64,000 bases of DNA from a bacterium (GTDB taxonomy: Bacteria; Bacillota; Bacilli; Lactobacillales; Streptococcaceae): assembly GCA_905221115.1 (NCBI GenBank), contig CAJNBX010000004.1, positions 62,001 through 126,000 of the forward strand. The letters are read 5' to 3'. Below the pieces are notes generated by a model. That model saw nothing but the letters and a program-made list of their open reading frames with translations. It was not told the DNA's origin and ran no database searches. Shown piece after piece: positions 27,416 through 38,621 of this stretch. The translations under genes were made by a program, and so were the position numbers. Positions within the stretch are counted from its first letter, which is position 1. Each line of letters opens with the position of its first letter.

Positions 27416-28840
27416 ATGACAAAAGCTAACTTTGGTGTCGTAGGTATGGCCGTAATGGGTCGTAACCTTGCCCTTAATATTGAATCTCGTGGTTACACAG
27501 TTGCTATCTACAACCGTAGTAAAGAAAAAACTGAAGATGTAATTGCTTGCCATCCTGAAAAGAACTTTGTACCAAGCTATGACGTTGAAAGTTTTGTAAA
27601 TTCAATCGAAAAACCTCGTCGTATTATGCTTATGGTTCAAGCTGGACCTGGTACAGATGCTACTATCCAAGCACTTCTTCCACACCTTGACAAAGGTGAT
27701 ATCTTGATTGACGGCGGAAACACTTTCTACAAAGATACAATCCGTCGTAATGAAGAATTGGCAAACTCAGGTATCAACTTTATCGGTACTGGGGTTTCTG
27801 GTGGTGAAAAAGGTGCCCTTGAAGGTCCTTCTATCATGCCTGGTGGACAAAAAGAGGCCTACGAATTGGTTGCGGATGTTCTTGAAGAAATCTCAGCTAA
27901 AGCACCAGAAGATGGCAAACCATGTGTGACTTACATCGGTCCTGATGGAGCTGGTCACTATGTGAAAATGGTTCACAATGGTATCGAGTATGGTGATATG
28001 CAATTGATCGCAGAAAGCTATGACTTGATGCAACACTTGCTAGGCCTTTCTGCAGAAGATATGGCTGAAATCTTTACTGAGTGGAACAAGGGTGAATTGG
28101 ACAGCTACTTGATTGAAATCACAGCTGATATCTTGAGCCGTAAAGACGACGAAGGTCAAGATGGACCAATCGTAGACTACATCCTTGATGCTGCAGGTAA
28201 CAAGGGAACTGGTAAATGGACTAGTCAATCATCACTTGACCTTGGTGTGCCATTGTCACTCATCACTGAGTCAGTATTTGCACGTTACATCTCTACTTAC
28301 AAAGAAGAACGTGTACATGCTAGCAAGGTTCTTCCAAAACCAGCTGCCTTCAAATTTGAAGGAGACAAGGCTGAGTTGATTGAAAAGATCCGTCAAGCCC
28401 TTTACTTCTCAAAAATCATTTCATACGCACAAGGTTTTGCGCAATTGCGTGTAGCTTCTAAAGAAAACAACTGGAACTTGCCGTTTGCGGACATCGCATC
28501 TATCTGGCGTGATGGCTGTATCATCCGTTCTCGTTTCTTGCAAAAGATTACAGATGCTTACAACCGTGATGCAGACCTTGCTAACCTTCTTTTGGATGAG
28601 TACTTCTTGGATGTTACTGCTAAGTACCAACAAGCAGTGCGTGATATCGTAGCTCTTGCTGTTCAAGCTGGTGTGCCAGTGCCAACTTTCTCAGCAGCTA
28701 TTACTTACTTTGATAGCTACCGTTCAGCTGACCTTCCAGCTAACTTGATCCAAGCGCAACGTGATTACTTTGGTGCCCACACTTACCAACGTAAAGACAA
28801 AGAAGGAACATTCCACTACTCTTGGTATGACGAAAAATAA
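27416..28840 (+). CDS. gnd: 6-phosphogluconate dehydrogenase (decarboxylating)
   Basis: A 474-residue enzyme converting 6-phosphogluconate to ribulose-5-phosphate with NADPH production. The NADP site [18 protein letters not shown] and NRSKEKT, the signature [10 protein letters not shown], catalytic [18 protein letters not shown] and [10 protein letters not shown] are present, with the C-terminal tail [11 protein letters not shown]. Codon usage is that of a highly expressed gene. Length is standard. ritR follows 12 bases later without an obvious promoter. Confidence 0.98.
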   Translation: MTKANFGVVGMAVMGRNLALNIESRGYTVAIYNRSKEKTEDVIACHPEKNFVPSYDVESFVNSIEKPRRIMLMVQAGPGTDATIQALLPHLDKGDILIDGGNTFYKDTIRRNEELANSGINFIGTGVSGGEKGALEGPSIMPGGQKEAYELVADVLEEISAKAPEDGKPCVTYIGPDGAGHYVKMVHNGIEYGDMQLIAESYDLMQHLLGLSAEDMAEIFTEWNKGELDSYLIEITADILSRKDDEGQDGPIVDYILDAAGNKGTGKWTSQSSLDLGVPLSLITESVFARYISTYKEERVHASKVLPKPAAFKFEGDKAELIEKIRQALYFSKIISYAQGFAQLRVASKENNWNLPFADIASIWRDGCIIRSRFLQKITDAYNRDADLANLLLDEYFLDVTAKYQQAVRDIVALAVQAGVPVPTFSAAITYFDSYRSADLPANLIQAQRDYFGAHTYQRKDKEGTFHYSWYDEK

Positions 28841-28851
28841 GTAGGTCTGCC

Positions 28852-29541
28852 ATGGGGAAACGGATTTTATTACTTGAGAAAGAACGAAATCTAGCTCATT
28901 TTTTAAGTTTGGAACTCCAAAAAGAGCAATACCGAGTTGATCAGGTTGAGGAGGGGCAAAAAGCCCTCTCCGTGGCTCTTCAGACAGACTATGACTTGAT
29001 TTTATTGAATGCTCAACTGGGGGATATGACAGCCCAGGATTTTGCAGATAAGCTGAGTCGGACTAAGCCAGCCTCAGTGATCATGCTCTTGGACCATCGC
29101 GAAGAATTGCAAGATCAGATTGAGACAATCCAACGCTTTGCCGTTTCTTACATCTATAAGCCAGTTATTATTGACAATTTGGTGGCTCGTATTTCAGCGA
29201 TTTTCCGAGGTCGAGACTTCATCGACCAACACTGTAGTCAGATGAAGGTTCCAACGTCTTACCGCAATCTGCGTATGGATGTAGAGCATCATACCGTTTA
29301 TCGTGGCGAGGAAATGATTGCTCTGACCCGTCGCGAGTATGACCTCTTGGCTACTCTGATGGGAAGCAAGAAAGTTCTGACTCGTGAGCAGTTGTTGGAA
29401 AGTGTCTGGAAGTATGAAAGTGCGACCGAAACAAATATCGTGGATGTCTATATCCGTTATCTACGTAGCAAGCTTGATGTAAAAGGTCAAAAAAGCTACA
29501 TTAAAACTGTGCGTGGTGTCGGTTACACCATGCAAGAATAG
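28852..29541 (+). CDS. ritR: Orphan response regulator RitR (iron/redox)
   Basis: 229 residues: an atypical receiver domain and a C-terminal OmpR-type winged helix (ALTRREYDLLATLM, TNIVDVYIRYLRSKL, YIKTVRGVGYTM). The normal phospho-acceptor Asp is Asn53 (LILLNAQ), as in pneumococcal RitR, which is not phosphorylated there but uses a redox switch at Cys128; Cys128 is present here (DQHC). RitR represses iron uptake and protects against peroxide stress. No cognate kinase gene is adjacent. Every diagnostic residue matches. Confidence 0.95.
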   Translation: MGKRILLLEKERNLAHFLSLELQKEQYRVDQVEEGQKALSVALQTDYDLILLNAQLGDMTAQDFADKLSRTKPASVIMLLDHREELQDQIETIQRFAVSYIYKPVIIDNLVARISAIFRGRDFIDQHCSQMKVPTSYRNLRMDVEHHTVYRGEEMIALTRREYDLLATLMGSKKVLTREQLLESVWKYESATETNIVDVYIRYLRSKLDVKGQKSYIKTVRGVGYTMQE

Positions 29542-29542
29542 A

Positions 29543-29576
29543 AAAGCAGTTGCAGTTTTTGTAACTGCTTTTTTTG
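29543..29576 (+). terminator. Terminator of ritR
   Basis: Stem agcagttgca (29545-29554) with tgtaactgct (29560-29569), one G-T pair, followed by a run of Ts to 29575. Confidence 0.85.
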
Positions 29577-29619
29577 AGGGGTGTTATATATATTGACATG
29601 CAGATGGAGGATAGGTCTA

Positions 29620-30204
29620 ATGAAAATAATAAAAAAAAGGTACTACTTTAACCAAGATGGGGTTCTTCAAGAATTTGTTGGCAAGCAAGTTTTAGAGGCA
29701 AAAACTGCTACCAATACCAACAAACATCATGGGGAACAATATGATAGTCCAGCAGAGAAACGAGTCTATTATTTTGAAGATCAACGTAGTTATCATACTT
29801 TAAAAACGGGTTGGATTTCTGACGAAGGACATTGGTATTATTTACAGAAGGATAGCGGCTTCGATGCTCATATCGACAGTTTAACGGTTGGGGAGCTAGT
29901 GCGTGGCTGGACCAATGATAACTCAACTTGGTACTATTTAGACCAGTCAAATGGCGATATGAAAACAGGATGGCAATACCTTGGTAACAAGTGGTACTAT
30001 CTCCGTTCATCAGGAGCAATGGCCACTGGCTGGTATAAGGATGGTTCAACTTGGTACTACCTAAATGCAAGTAATGGAGATATGAAGACAGGCTGGTTCC
30101 AGGTCGGTAGTAAATGGTACCACGCTTATAGCTCAGGTGCTTTGGCAGTGAATACGACCGTAGATGGTTATTCTGTCAACTATAATGGCGAATGGGTTCA
30201 ATAA
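29620..30204 (+). CDS. cbpF: Truncated choline-binding protein (CbpF-like) without signal peptide
   Basis: A 194-residue protein with about five choline-binding repeats (TGWQYLGNKWYYLRSSGAMA and relatives) and the tail NYNGEWVQ. Starting at about residue 8 (YYFNQDGVLQEFVGKQVLEA) it follows the middle and end of pneumococcal CbpF as I remember it, including KRVYYFEDQRSYHTLKTGW. The CbpF signal peptide and first repeats are missing: the sequence passes from MKIIKK directly into the internal region. TGGAGG (29605-29610) and ATG 29620 are intact. As encoded, the product has no export signal and could not reach choline on teichoic acids. Probably an internal in-frame deletion; function doubtful. 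Confidence 0.8.
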   Translation: MKIIKKRYYFNQDGVLQEFVGKQVLEAKTATNTNKHHGEQYDSPAEKRVYYFEDQRSYHTLKTGWISDEGHWYYLQKDSGFDAHIDSLTVGELVRGWTNDNSTWYYLDQSNGDMKTGWQYLGNKWYYLRSSGAMATGWYKDGSTWYYLNASNGDMKTGWFQVGSKWYHAYSSGALAVNTTVDGYSVNYNGEWVQ

Positions 30205-30211
30205 TGAAAGA

Positions 30212-30242
30212 GGCGATTGTGAAGGAAACAATCGCTTTTTTT
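30212..30242 (+). terminator. Terminator after the choline-binding gene
   Basis: Stem gcgattgt (30213-30220) with acaatcgc (30228-30235), loop gaaggaa, then seven Ts. Confidence 0.85.
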
Positions 30243-30326
30243 GTGAAAATATAATAAAATAGATAGGAAAGAATAAATACTTGTATGAAAAAATGGGACG
30301 GCTTTTTCGTCTAGCAAAAGGAAAAA

Positions 30327-31205
30327 ATGACAAAAAAAGTTGGTGTCGGTCAGGCACATAGTAAGATTATTTTAATAGGGGAGCATGCGGTCGTTTACGG
30401 TTATCCTGCTATTTCCTTGCCCCTTTTGGAGGTAGAGGTGACTTGTAAGGTAGTTCTTGCAGCGAGTCCTTGGCGTCTCTATGAGGAGGATACCTTGTCC
30501 ATGGCAGTTTATGCTTCTCTGGAGTATTTGAATATCAAAGAAGCCTGCATTCGCTGTGAGATTGATTCGGCTATCCCTGAGAAACGGGGTATGGGTTCGT
30601 CAGCTGCTATCAGTATAGCGGCCATTCGTGCGGTATTTGACTATTATCAGGCAGAACTGCCTCATGATGTACTAGAAATCTTGGTCAATCGAGCTGAGAT
30701 GATTGCCCATATGAATCCAAGTGGTTTGGATGCTAAGACCTGTCTCAGTGACCAGCCTATTCGCTTTATTAAGAATGTAGGATTTACAGAGCTTGATATG
30801 GATTTATCTGCCTATTTGGTGATTGCCGATACGGGTGTTTATGGCCATACTCGTGAAGCTATCCAAGTGGTTCAAAACAAGGGGAAGGATGCCCTGCCGT
30901 TTTTACATGCCTTGGGGGAATTGACCCAGCAGGCAGAAGAAGCGATTTCACAAAAAGATGCTGAAGGATTGGGACAAATCCTCAGTCAAGCGCATTTACA
31001 TTTAAAAGAAATTGGGGTCAGTAGCCCTGAGGCAGACCATCTGGTTGAAACAGCTCTTAACCATGGTGCTCTGGGTGCTAAGATGAGCGGTGGTGGGCTT
31101 GGAGGCTGTATCATAGCCTTGGCAGACAATTTGACACAAGCACAAGAACTAGCAGAAAGATTAGAAGAGAAAGGAGCTGTTCAGACATGGATAGAGAGCA
31201 TGTAA
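30327..31205 (+). CDS. mvk: Mevalonate kinase
   Basis: A 292-residue GHMP kinase phosphorylating mevalonate with ATP, the first kinase of the mevalonate route to isopentenyl diphosphate. The N-terminus GVGQAHSKIILIGEHAVVYG, the ATP loop PEKRGMGSSAAISIAA and the C-terminal KMSGGGLGGCI motif are all present. First of four overlapping genes mvk-mvaD-mvaK2-fni. AGGAAA precedes ATG 30327. Pneumococcal-type enzymes of this family are feedback-inhibited by diphosphomevalonate; that cannot be read directly here. Confidence 0.97.
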   Translation: MTKKVGVGQAHSKIILIGEHAVVYGYPAISLPLLEVEVTCKVVLAASPWRLYEEDTLSMAVYASLEYLNIKEACIRCEIDSAIPEKRGMGSSAAISIAAIRAVFDYYQAELPHDVLEILVNRAEMIAHMNPSGLDAKTCLSDQPIRFIKNVGFTELDMDLSAYLVIADTGVYGHTREAIQVVQNKGKDALPFLHALGELTQQAEEAISQKDAEGLGQILSQAHLHLKEIGVSSPEADHLVETALNHGALGAKMSGGGLGGCIIALADNLTQAQELAERLEEKGAVQTWIESM

Positions 31206-32126
31206 CAGTACGTTCCTACGCAAATATTGCTATTATCAAATATTGGGGAAAGAAAAAAGAAAAAGAGATGGTACCTGCTACTAGCAGTATTTCTCTGACT
31301 TTGGAAAATATGTACACAGAGACGACCTTATCGTCTTTACCGACGGATGCGACTTCTGATGCCTTTTATATCAATGGTCAGCTACAAAATGAGGCGGAGC
31401 ATGCTAAGGTGAGTAAGATTATTGACCGTTATCGTCCAGAAGGTGAAGGCTTTGTCCGTATCGATACCCAAAACAATATGCCTACCGCGGCGGGCCTATC
31501 CTCAAGTTCTAGCGGTTTGTCCGCCTTAGTCAAGGCTTGTAATGCTTATTTCAAGCTTGGTTTGAATCGGAGTCAGTTGGCGCAGGAGGCTAAGTTTGCC
31601 TCAGGCTCTTCTTCTCGGAGTTTTTATGGACCACTCGGTGCCTGGGATAAGGATAGTGGGGAAATTTACCCTGTAGAGACAGACTTGAAACTAGCTATGA
31701 TTATGTTGGTGCTAGAGGATAAGAAAAAACCAATCTCTAGCCGTGACGGGATGAAACTTTGTGTGGAAACATCGACGACCTTTGATGACTGGGTACGTCA
31801 GTCTGAGAAAGACTATCAGGATATGCTGGTTTATCTCAAGGAAAATGACTTTGCCAAGGTTGGGGAGTTAACTGAGAAAAATGCCCTGGCTATGCACGCT
31901 ACGACCAAAACAGCATCACCAGCCTTTTCTTATCTGACGGATGCGTCTTATGAAGCCATGGACTTTGTTCGCCAGCTACGTGAGCAAGGAGAGGCTTGTT
32001 ACTTTACTATGGATGCTGGTCCCAATGTCAAGGTCCTCTGTCAGGAGAAAGACTTGGAGCATTTATCAGAAATCTTCGGTCAACGTTATCGCTTGATTGT
32101 GTCAAAAACAAAGGATTTGAGCCAAG

Positions 32127-32140
<14 letters not shown>
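31187..32140 (+). CDS. mvaD: Diphosphomevalonate decarboxylase
   Basis: A 317-residue GHMP-superfamily enzyme making isopentenyl diphosphate by ATP-dependent decarboxylation. Signatures are SYANIAIIKYWGKK, PATSSISLTL, NNMPTAAGLSSSSSGLSALV and CYFTMDAGPNVKVLC. It overlaps mvk by 19 bases and mvaK2 by 14, so translation is likely coupled. Normal length. Confidence 0.97.
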
Positions 32141-34142
<2,002 letters not shown>

Positions 34143-34175
34143 CCATCTTCAGACCGAGGTGACTTTTTTGAATTG

Positions 34176-34184
34176 TGATAAAAT
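34176..34184 (+). promoter_or_regulatory. Extended -10 of the liaFSR operon
   Basis: TGATAAAAT at 34176-34184, about 20 bases before the liaF start and just after the mevalonate terminator. No strong -35 hexamer, which would suit activation by a regulator such as LiaR; I could not identify a clear operator. Confidence 0.5.
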
Positions 34185-34204
34185 AGAAGGTAGAGGATAT
34201 GTGT

Positions 34205-34903
34205 ATGAGAAAATTTAAAATCTTTTTATTTATCGAAGCCTGTCTTTTGACAGGAGCTCTGATGTTGATGGTATCAGAGCATTTTTCGCGTTTTCTGCTG
34301 ATTTTATTCCTCTTTTTGCTTTTGATTCGCTATTACACTGGTAAAGAGGGCAATAATCTTCTTTTAGTGGTGGCAAGCATTCTCTTCTTTTTCATCGTCA
34401 TGCTCAATCCTTTTGTGATTCTAGCTATTTTTGTTGCGGTCATCTATAGCCTCTTTCTTCTTTATCCGATGATGAACCAGGAAAAAGAGCAGACCAATTT
34501 GGTTTTTGAAGAGGTGGTAACGGTTAAGAAGGAGAAAAATCATTGGTTTGGAAATCTCCATCATTTTTCAAGCTACCAAACTTGCCAGTTTGATGATATC
34601 AATCTCTTTCGTCTCATGGGCAAGGACACTATTCATCTGGAGAGGGTCATTCTAACCAATCATGACAATGTCATTATCCTCAGAAAGATGGTAGGAACGA
34701 CCAAAATCATTGTACCTGTAGATGTGGAAGTCAGTCTCAGCGTTAACTGTCTCTATGGTGATTTGACTTTTTTCAACCAGCCCAAGCGAGCCCTCCGCAA
34801 TGAACACTATCATCAAGAAACAAGAGACTATCTCAAGAGTAACAAGAGTGTCAAGATTTTCTTGACCACTATGATTGGAGATGTTGAGGTAGTCAGAGGA
34901 TGA
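34205..34903 (+). CDS. liaF: LiaF-like membrane protein, inhibitor of the LiaS kinase
   Basis: A 232-residue protein with N-terminal membrane helices (about residues 5-90, several short hydrophobic segments) and a soluble C-terminal DUF2154 domain (from about FEEVVTVKKEKNHWFGNLHH, ending YLKSNKSVKIFLTTMIGDVE). LiaF holds the LiaS kinase off until cell-wall stress. I start at ATG 34205 because AGAGG (34192-34196) is at proper distance; the ATG at 34199 is too close. Overlaps the kinase start by four bases. Confidence 0.88.
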   Translation: MRKFKIFLFIEACLLTGALMLMVSEHFSRFLLILFLFLLLIRYYTGKEGNNLLLVVASILFFFIVMLNPFVILAIFVAVIYSLFLLYPMMNQEKEQTNLVFEEVVTVKKEKNHWFGNLHHFSSYQTCQFDDINLFRLMGKDTIHLERVILTNHDNVIILRKMVGTTKIIVPVDVEVSLSVNCLYGDLTFFNQPKRALRNEHYHQETRDYLKSNKSVKIFLTTMIGDVEVVRG

Positions 34904-35895
34904 AAAAACAAGCTTATGTAATTATTGCTCTCACCTCCTTCCTGTTTGTCTTTTTTTTCTCCCACAGCTTGATGGAAATCCTTGACTTTGACTGGTCTAT
35001 TTTCTTGCATGATGTCGAAAAAACAGAAAAATTTGTCTTTTTGTTGTTGGTCTTCAGCATGTCCATGACCTTTCTCTTGCTCCTGTTTTGGCGAGGTATC
35101 GAAGAGCTTTCTCTAAGAAAAATGCAGGCTAATCTCAAGCGTTTGTTGGCAGGGCAAGAAGTGGTTCAGCTTGCAGATCCAGATTTGGATGCCAGTTTCA
35201 AGTCCTTGTCAGGTAAACTTAACCTCTTGACAGAAGCTCTTCAAAAAGCAGAAAATCAGAGTCTTGCTCAGGAAGAGAAAATCGTCGAGAAAGAACGGAA
35301 GCGGATTGCTCGGGATTTGCACGATACAGTCAGTCAGGAGTTGTTTGCGGCCCACATGATTTTGTCAGGTGTCAGTCAGCAGTCTTTGAAATTGGATAGA
35401 GAAAAGATGCAAATCCAGTTGCAGAGTGTTACAGCTATTTTAGAAACTGCCCAGAAGGACTTGCGGGTTTTGCTCCTGCACTTGCGACCAGTTGAACTGG
35501 AGCAGAAGAGCTTGATAGCAGGGATTCAAATTCTCCTAAAAGAGCTTGAGGATAAGAGTGATCTTAAGGTTAGTTTCAAGCAAAATGTAACGAAATTACC
35601 TAAGAAAATTGAGGAGCATATCTTCCGTATCCTGCAAGAGTTGATCAGCAATACCCTCCGCCATGCCCAGGCCTCTTGCTTGGATGTCTATCTCTATCAG
35701 ACAGATGTTGAATTGCAGCTGAAGGTGGTGGACAATGGGCTTGGTTTCCAGTTGGGGAGCTTAGACGACTTGAGTTATGGACTTCGTAATATCAAGGAGC
35801 GGGTTGAAGATATGGCAGGAACGGTTCAACTCTTGACAGCTCCAAAGCAAGGGCTGGCAGTTGATATCCGTATTCCCTTGTTAGATAAGGAATGA
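34900..35895 (+). CDS. liaS: Envelope-stress sensor histidine kinase LiaS (HK03, VraS-type)
   Basis: A 331-residue NarL-family kinase. Two N-terminal helices (about 5-25 and 45-65) enclose a very short external loop, so it is an intramembrane-sensing kinase. The HisKA_3 motif RKRIARDLHDTVSQELFA contains the phosphorylated His, followed by HATPase boxes ELISNTLRHAQ, VVDNGLGF and YGLRNIKERV. It responds to lipid II-targeting antibiotics in relatives. Part of liaF-liaS-liaR. Confidence 0.93.
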   Translation: MKKQAYVIIALTSFLFVFFFSHSLMEILDFDWSIFLHDVEKTEKFVFLLLVFSMSMTFLLLLFWRGIEELSLRKMQANLKRLLAGQEVVQLADPDLDASFKSLSGKLNLLTEALQKAENQSLAQEEKIVEKERKRIARDLHDTVSQELFAAHMILSGVSQQSLKLDREKMQIQLQSVTAILETAQKDLRVLLLHLRPVELEQKSLIAGIQILLKELEDKSDLKVSFKQNVTKLPKKIEEHIFRILQELISNTLRHAQASCLDVYLYQTDVELQLKVVDNGLGFQLGSLDDLSYGLRNIKERVEDMAGTVQLLTAPKQGLAVDIRIPLLDKE

Positions 35896-35908
35896 TAAAG
35901 GAGTAAAG

Positions 35909-36541
35909 ATGAAAATTTTACTGGTAGATGACCATGAAATGGTCCGATTGGGCTTGAAAAGCTACTTTGACCTCCAAGATGATGTAGAAGTTGTAGGGGA
36001 AGCGTCCAACGGGTTTCAGGGTATTGACTTAGCCTTGAAATTGCGTCCAGATGTTATTGTCATGGATATCGTCATGCCTGAGATGAATGGAATTGATGCG
36101 ACCTTGGCTATCCTCAAAGAATGGCCTGAAGCCAAGATTTTGATTGTGAGCTCTTATTTGGACAATGAAAAAATTATGCCCGTCTTAGATGCAGGTGCTC
36201 ATGGCTATATGCTTAAGACTTCTAGTGCCGACGAACTGCTCCATGCTGTCCGTAAGGTGGCTGCTGGGGAGTTGGCCATTGAGCAAGATGTCAGCAAAAA
36301 AGTCGAATACCACCGCAATCACATAGAACTACATGAGGATCTGACTGCGCGTGAGCGAGATGTTCTTCAACTCATCGCCAAGGGCTACGAAAATCAGCGC
36401 ATCGCAGACGAACTTTTTATCTCTCTCAAGACGGTCAAGACGCACGTGTCTAACATTCTTGCCAAACTTGAGGTTAGCGATCGTACCCAGGCTGCAGTCT
36501 ATGCCTTTCAGCACCACTTGGTGGGGCATGAGGATTTTTAG
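35909..36541 (+). CDS. liaR: Envelope-stress response regulator LiaR (RR03)
   Basis: A 210-residue NarL/FixJ-type regulator. The receiver domain begins KILLVDDHEMVRLGL, with phospho-acceptor Asp53 in VIVMDIVMPEM and Lys in YMLKTSS; the LuxR-type HTH at the C-terminus is LTARERDVLQLIAKGYENQ, then IADELFISLKTVKTHVSNIL. AAGGAG precedes ATG 35909. The disrupted alkylation-repair gene starts at the next base, suggesting it was cotranscribed. Confidence 0.94.
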   Translation: MKILLVDDHEMVRLGLKSYFDLQDDVEVVGEASNGFQGIDLALKLRPDVIVMDIVMPEMNGIDATLAILKEWPEAKILIVSSYLDNEKIMPVLDAGAHGYMLKTSSADELLHAVRKVAAGELAIEQDVSKKVEYHRNHIELHEDLTARERDVLQLIAKGYENQRIADELFISLKTVKTHVSNILAKLEVSDRTQAAVYAFQHHLVGHEDF

Positions 36542-37198
36542 ATGAGTCTAACAGATTTACTTGAGGAGTTAGAAGCAGCAAAAGATCCTAAAAAAGCAGG
36601 GCCTATGGAGACCTATATGCGCCATTAATTTTCCTTTCTAGGCGTTGCGGCGCCAGAAAGAAATAAACTCTATAAAAAATACTTTCCAGAAGAGAAAAAA
36701 ACAAAGATTATCGATTGGGATTTTGTAGATACTTGCTGGGAAAAAGAGTCTAGAGAATACCAGTATGTGGCTGCCAATTATTTGAAAGCCATGCAGTCTT
36801 ATCTGAAGGACAGCGATTTGCCTAAGCTAGGGCAGTTGGTTGTTACCAAGTCTTGGTGGGATACGGTGGATATCCTAGATCGAGTAGTAGGGAGTTTGGT
36901 GTATGAGAAGCAGGAACTGGAAAAAATAATCCTCCAATGGAGCCTATCAGATAATATCTGGCTGAGACGTGTCGCTATTGACCACCAGTTGTTAAGAAAA
37001 GAGAAGACCAATGTTCAATTAATGGAAAAGATTCTGCTTCATAATTTGAACCAAACAGAATTCTTTATCAATAAAGCCATTGGCTGGGCTCTAAGAGACT
37101 ACTCCAAAACCAATCCAACTTGGGTAGCAGGCTTCATTGAAAAAAACAAGGAAAGAATGGCTGACCTTAGTATCAAAGAAGCAAGCAAGTACCTCTAG
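36542..37198 (+). pseudogene. DNA alkylation repair (AlkD/HEAT-like) gene with an in-frame nonsense codon
   Basis: Reading from ATG 36542 gives 28 residues ending ETYMRH, then TAA at 36626-36628, then continues in the same frame FSFLGVAAPERNKLY to TAG at 37198, about 218 codons in total. The product is an AlkD-type HEAT-repeat alkylpurine glycosylase homologue (CWEKESREYQYVAANYL, LVVTKSWWDTVDILD, AIGWALRDYSKTNP). One CAA-to-TAA change (Gln29) would explain it; no frameshift is needed. A downstream ATG at 36767 opens 143 codons, but they lack the N-terminal repeats. Either a true null allele or a base-call error. Confidence 0.88.
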
Positions 37199-37223
37199 CG
37201 TCATTGAAAAGCACATTCATTAC

Positions 37224-37253
37224 TTGAAAAAAGTCGCTCATTTATGTTATAAT
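37224..37253 (+). promoter_or_regulatory. Promoter of tig
   Basis: TTGAAA (37224-37229), 18 bases, TATAAT (37248-37253) with TG at 37245-37246 forming an extended -10. The start codon follows 37 bases later after AAGGAG. Confidence 0.82.
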
Positions 37254-37290
37254 AGACTGTATTTAAAAAATTTTAAGGAGAAATGACAGA

Positions 37291-38574
37291 ATGTCTGTAT
37301 CATTTGAAAACAAAGAAACAAACCGTGGTGTCTTGACTTTCACTATCTCTCAAGACCAAATCAAACCAGAATTGGATCGTGTCTTCAACTCAGTGAAGAA
37401 ATCTCTTAATGTTCCAGGTTTCCGTAAAGGTCACCTTCCACGTCCTATCTTCGACAAAAAATTTGGTGAAGAGTCACTTTACCAAGACGTTATGAACGCT
37501 CTTTTGCCAAACGCTTATGAAGCAGCTGTAAAAGAAGCTGGTCTTGAAGTGGTTGCTCAACCAAAAATTGATGTAACTTCAATGGAAAAAGGTCAAGACT
37601 GGGTTATCACTGCTGAAGTCGTTACAAAACCTGAAGTAAAATTGGGTGACTACAAAAACCTTGAAGTATCAGTTGATCTAGAAAAAGAAGTAACTGACGC
37701 TGACGTTGAAGAGCGTATCGAACGCGAACGCAACAACTTGGCTGAATTGGTTATCAAGGAAGCTGCTGCTGAAAACGGCGACACTGTTGTCATCGACTTT
37801 GTTGGTTCTATCGACGGTGTTGAGTTCGACGGTGGAAAAGGTGAAAACTTCTCACTTGGACTTGGTTCAGGTCAATTCATCCCTGGTTTTGAAGACCAAT
37901 TGGTAGGTCACTCAGCTGGTGAAACTGTTGATGTTATCGTAACATTCCCAGAAGACTACCAAGCAGAAGACCTTGCAGGTAAAGAAGCTAAATTCGTAAC
38001 AACTATCCACGAAGTAAAAGCAAAAGAAGTTCCAGCTCTTGATGATGAACTTGCAAAAGACATCGACGAAGAAGTTGAAACACTTGCTGAATTGAAAGAA
38101 AAATACCGTAACGAGTTGGCTGCTGCTAAAGAAGAAGCTTACAAAGATGCAGTTGAAGGTGCAGCAATTGATAAAGCTGTAGAAAACGCTGAAATCGTAG
38201 AACTTCCAGAAGAAATGATTCACGAAGAAGTTCACCGCTCAGTAAACGAATTCCTTGGAAACTTGCAACGTCAAGGTATCAACCCTGACATGTACTTCCA
38301 AATCACTGGAACTACTCAAGAAGACCTTCACAATCAATATCAAGCAGAAGCTGAGTCACGTACTAAGACTAACCTTGTTATCGAAGCAGTTGCCAAAGCT
38401 GAAGGATTTGACGCTTCAGAAGAAGAAATCCAAAAAGAAGTTGAGCAATTGGCAGCAGACTACAACATGGAAGTTGCACAAGTACAAAGCTTGCTTTCAG
38501 CTGATATGTTGAAACACGATATCACAATCAAAAAAGCTGTTGAATTGATTACAAGCACAGCAACAGTTAAATAA
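37291..38574 (+). CDS. tig: Trigger factor, ribosome-associated chaperone and prolyl isomerase
   Basis: 427 residues in three parts: the ribosome-binding domain with the signature [19 protein letters not shown], the FKBP-type isomerase domain (about 150-245, [20 protein letters not shown] and [16 protein letters not shown]), and the helical C-terminal substrate-binding domain. Strong bias toward highly expressed codons. It binds nascent chains at the exit tunnel. In streptococci it also affects secretion and stress tolerance. Monocistronic, with its own promoter and terminator. Confidence 0.98.
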   Translation: MSVSFENKETNRGVLTFTISQDQIKPELDRVFNSVKKSLNVPGFRKGHLPRPIFDKKFGEESLYQDVMNALLPNAYEAAVKEAGLEVVAQPKIDVTSMEKGQDWVITAEVVTKPEVKLGDYKNLEVSVDLEKEVTDADVEERIERERNNLAELVIKEAAAENGDTVVIDFVGSIDGVEFDGGKGENFSLGLGSGQFIPGFEDQLVGHSAGETVDVIVTFPEDYQAEDLAGKEAKFVTTIHEVKAKEVPALDDELAKDIDEEVETLAELKEKYRNELAAAKEEAYKDAVEGAAIDKAVENAEIVELPEEMIHEEVHRSVNEFLGNLQRQGINPDMYFQITGTTQEDLHNQYQAEAESRTKTNLVIEAVAKAEGFDASEEEIQKEVEQLAADYNMEVAQVQSLLSADMLKHDITIKKAVELITSTATVK

Positions 38575-38587
38575 TCTTAATAAACAA

Positions 38588-38614
38588 AAATCCCACCTGA
38601 CTAGGTGGGTTTTC
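38588..38614 (+). terminator. Bidirectional terminator between tig and recD2
   Basis: Stem cccacct (38592-38598) with aggtggg (38603-38609), loop gact(a), flanked by A5 upstream and T4 downstream, so it can serve tig and the convergent recD2. Confidence 0.88.
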
Positions 38615-38621
38615 TGATGCA

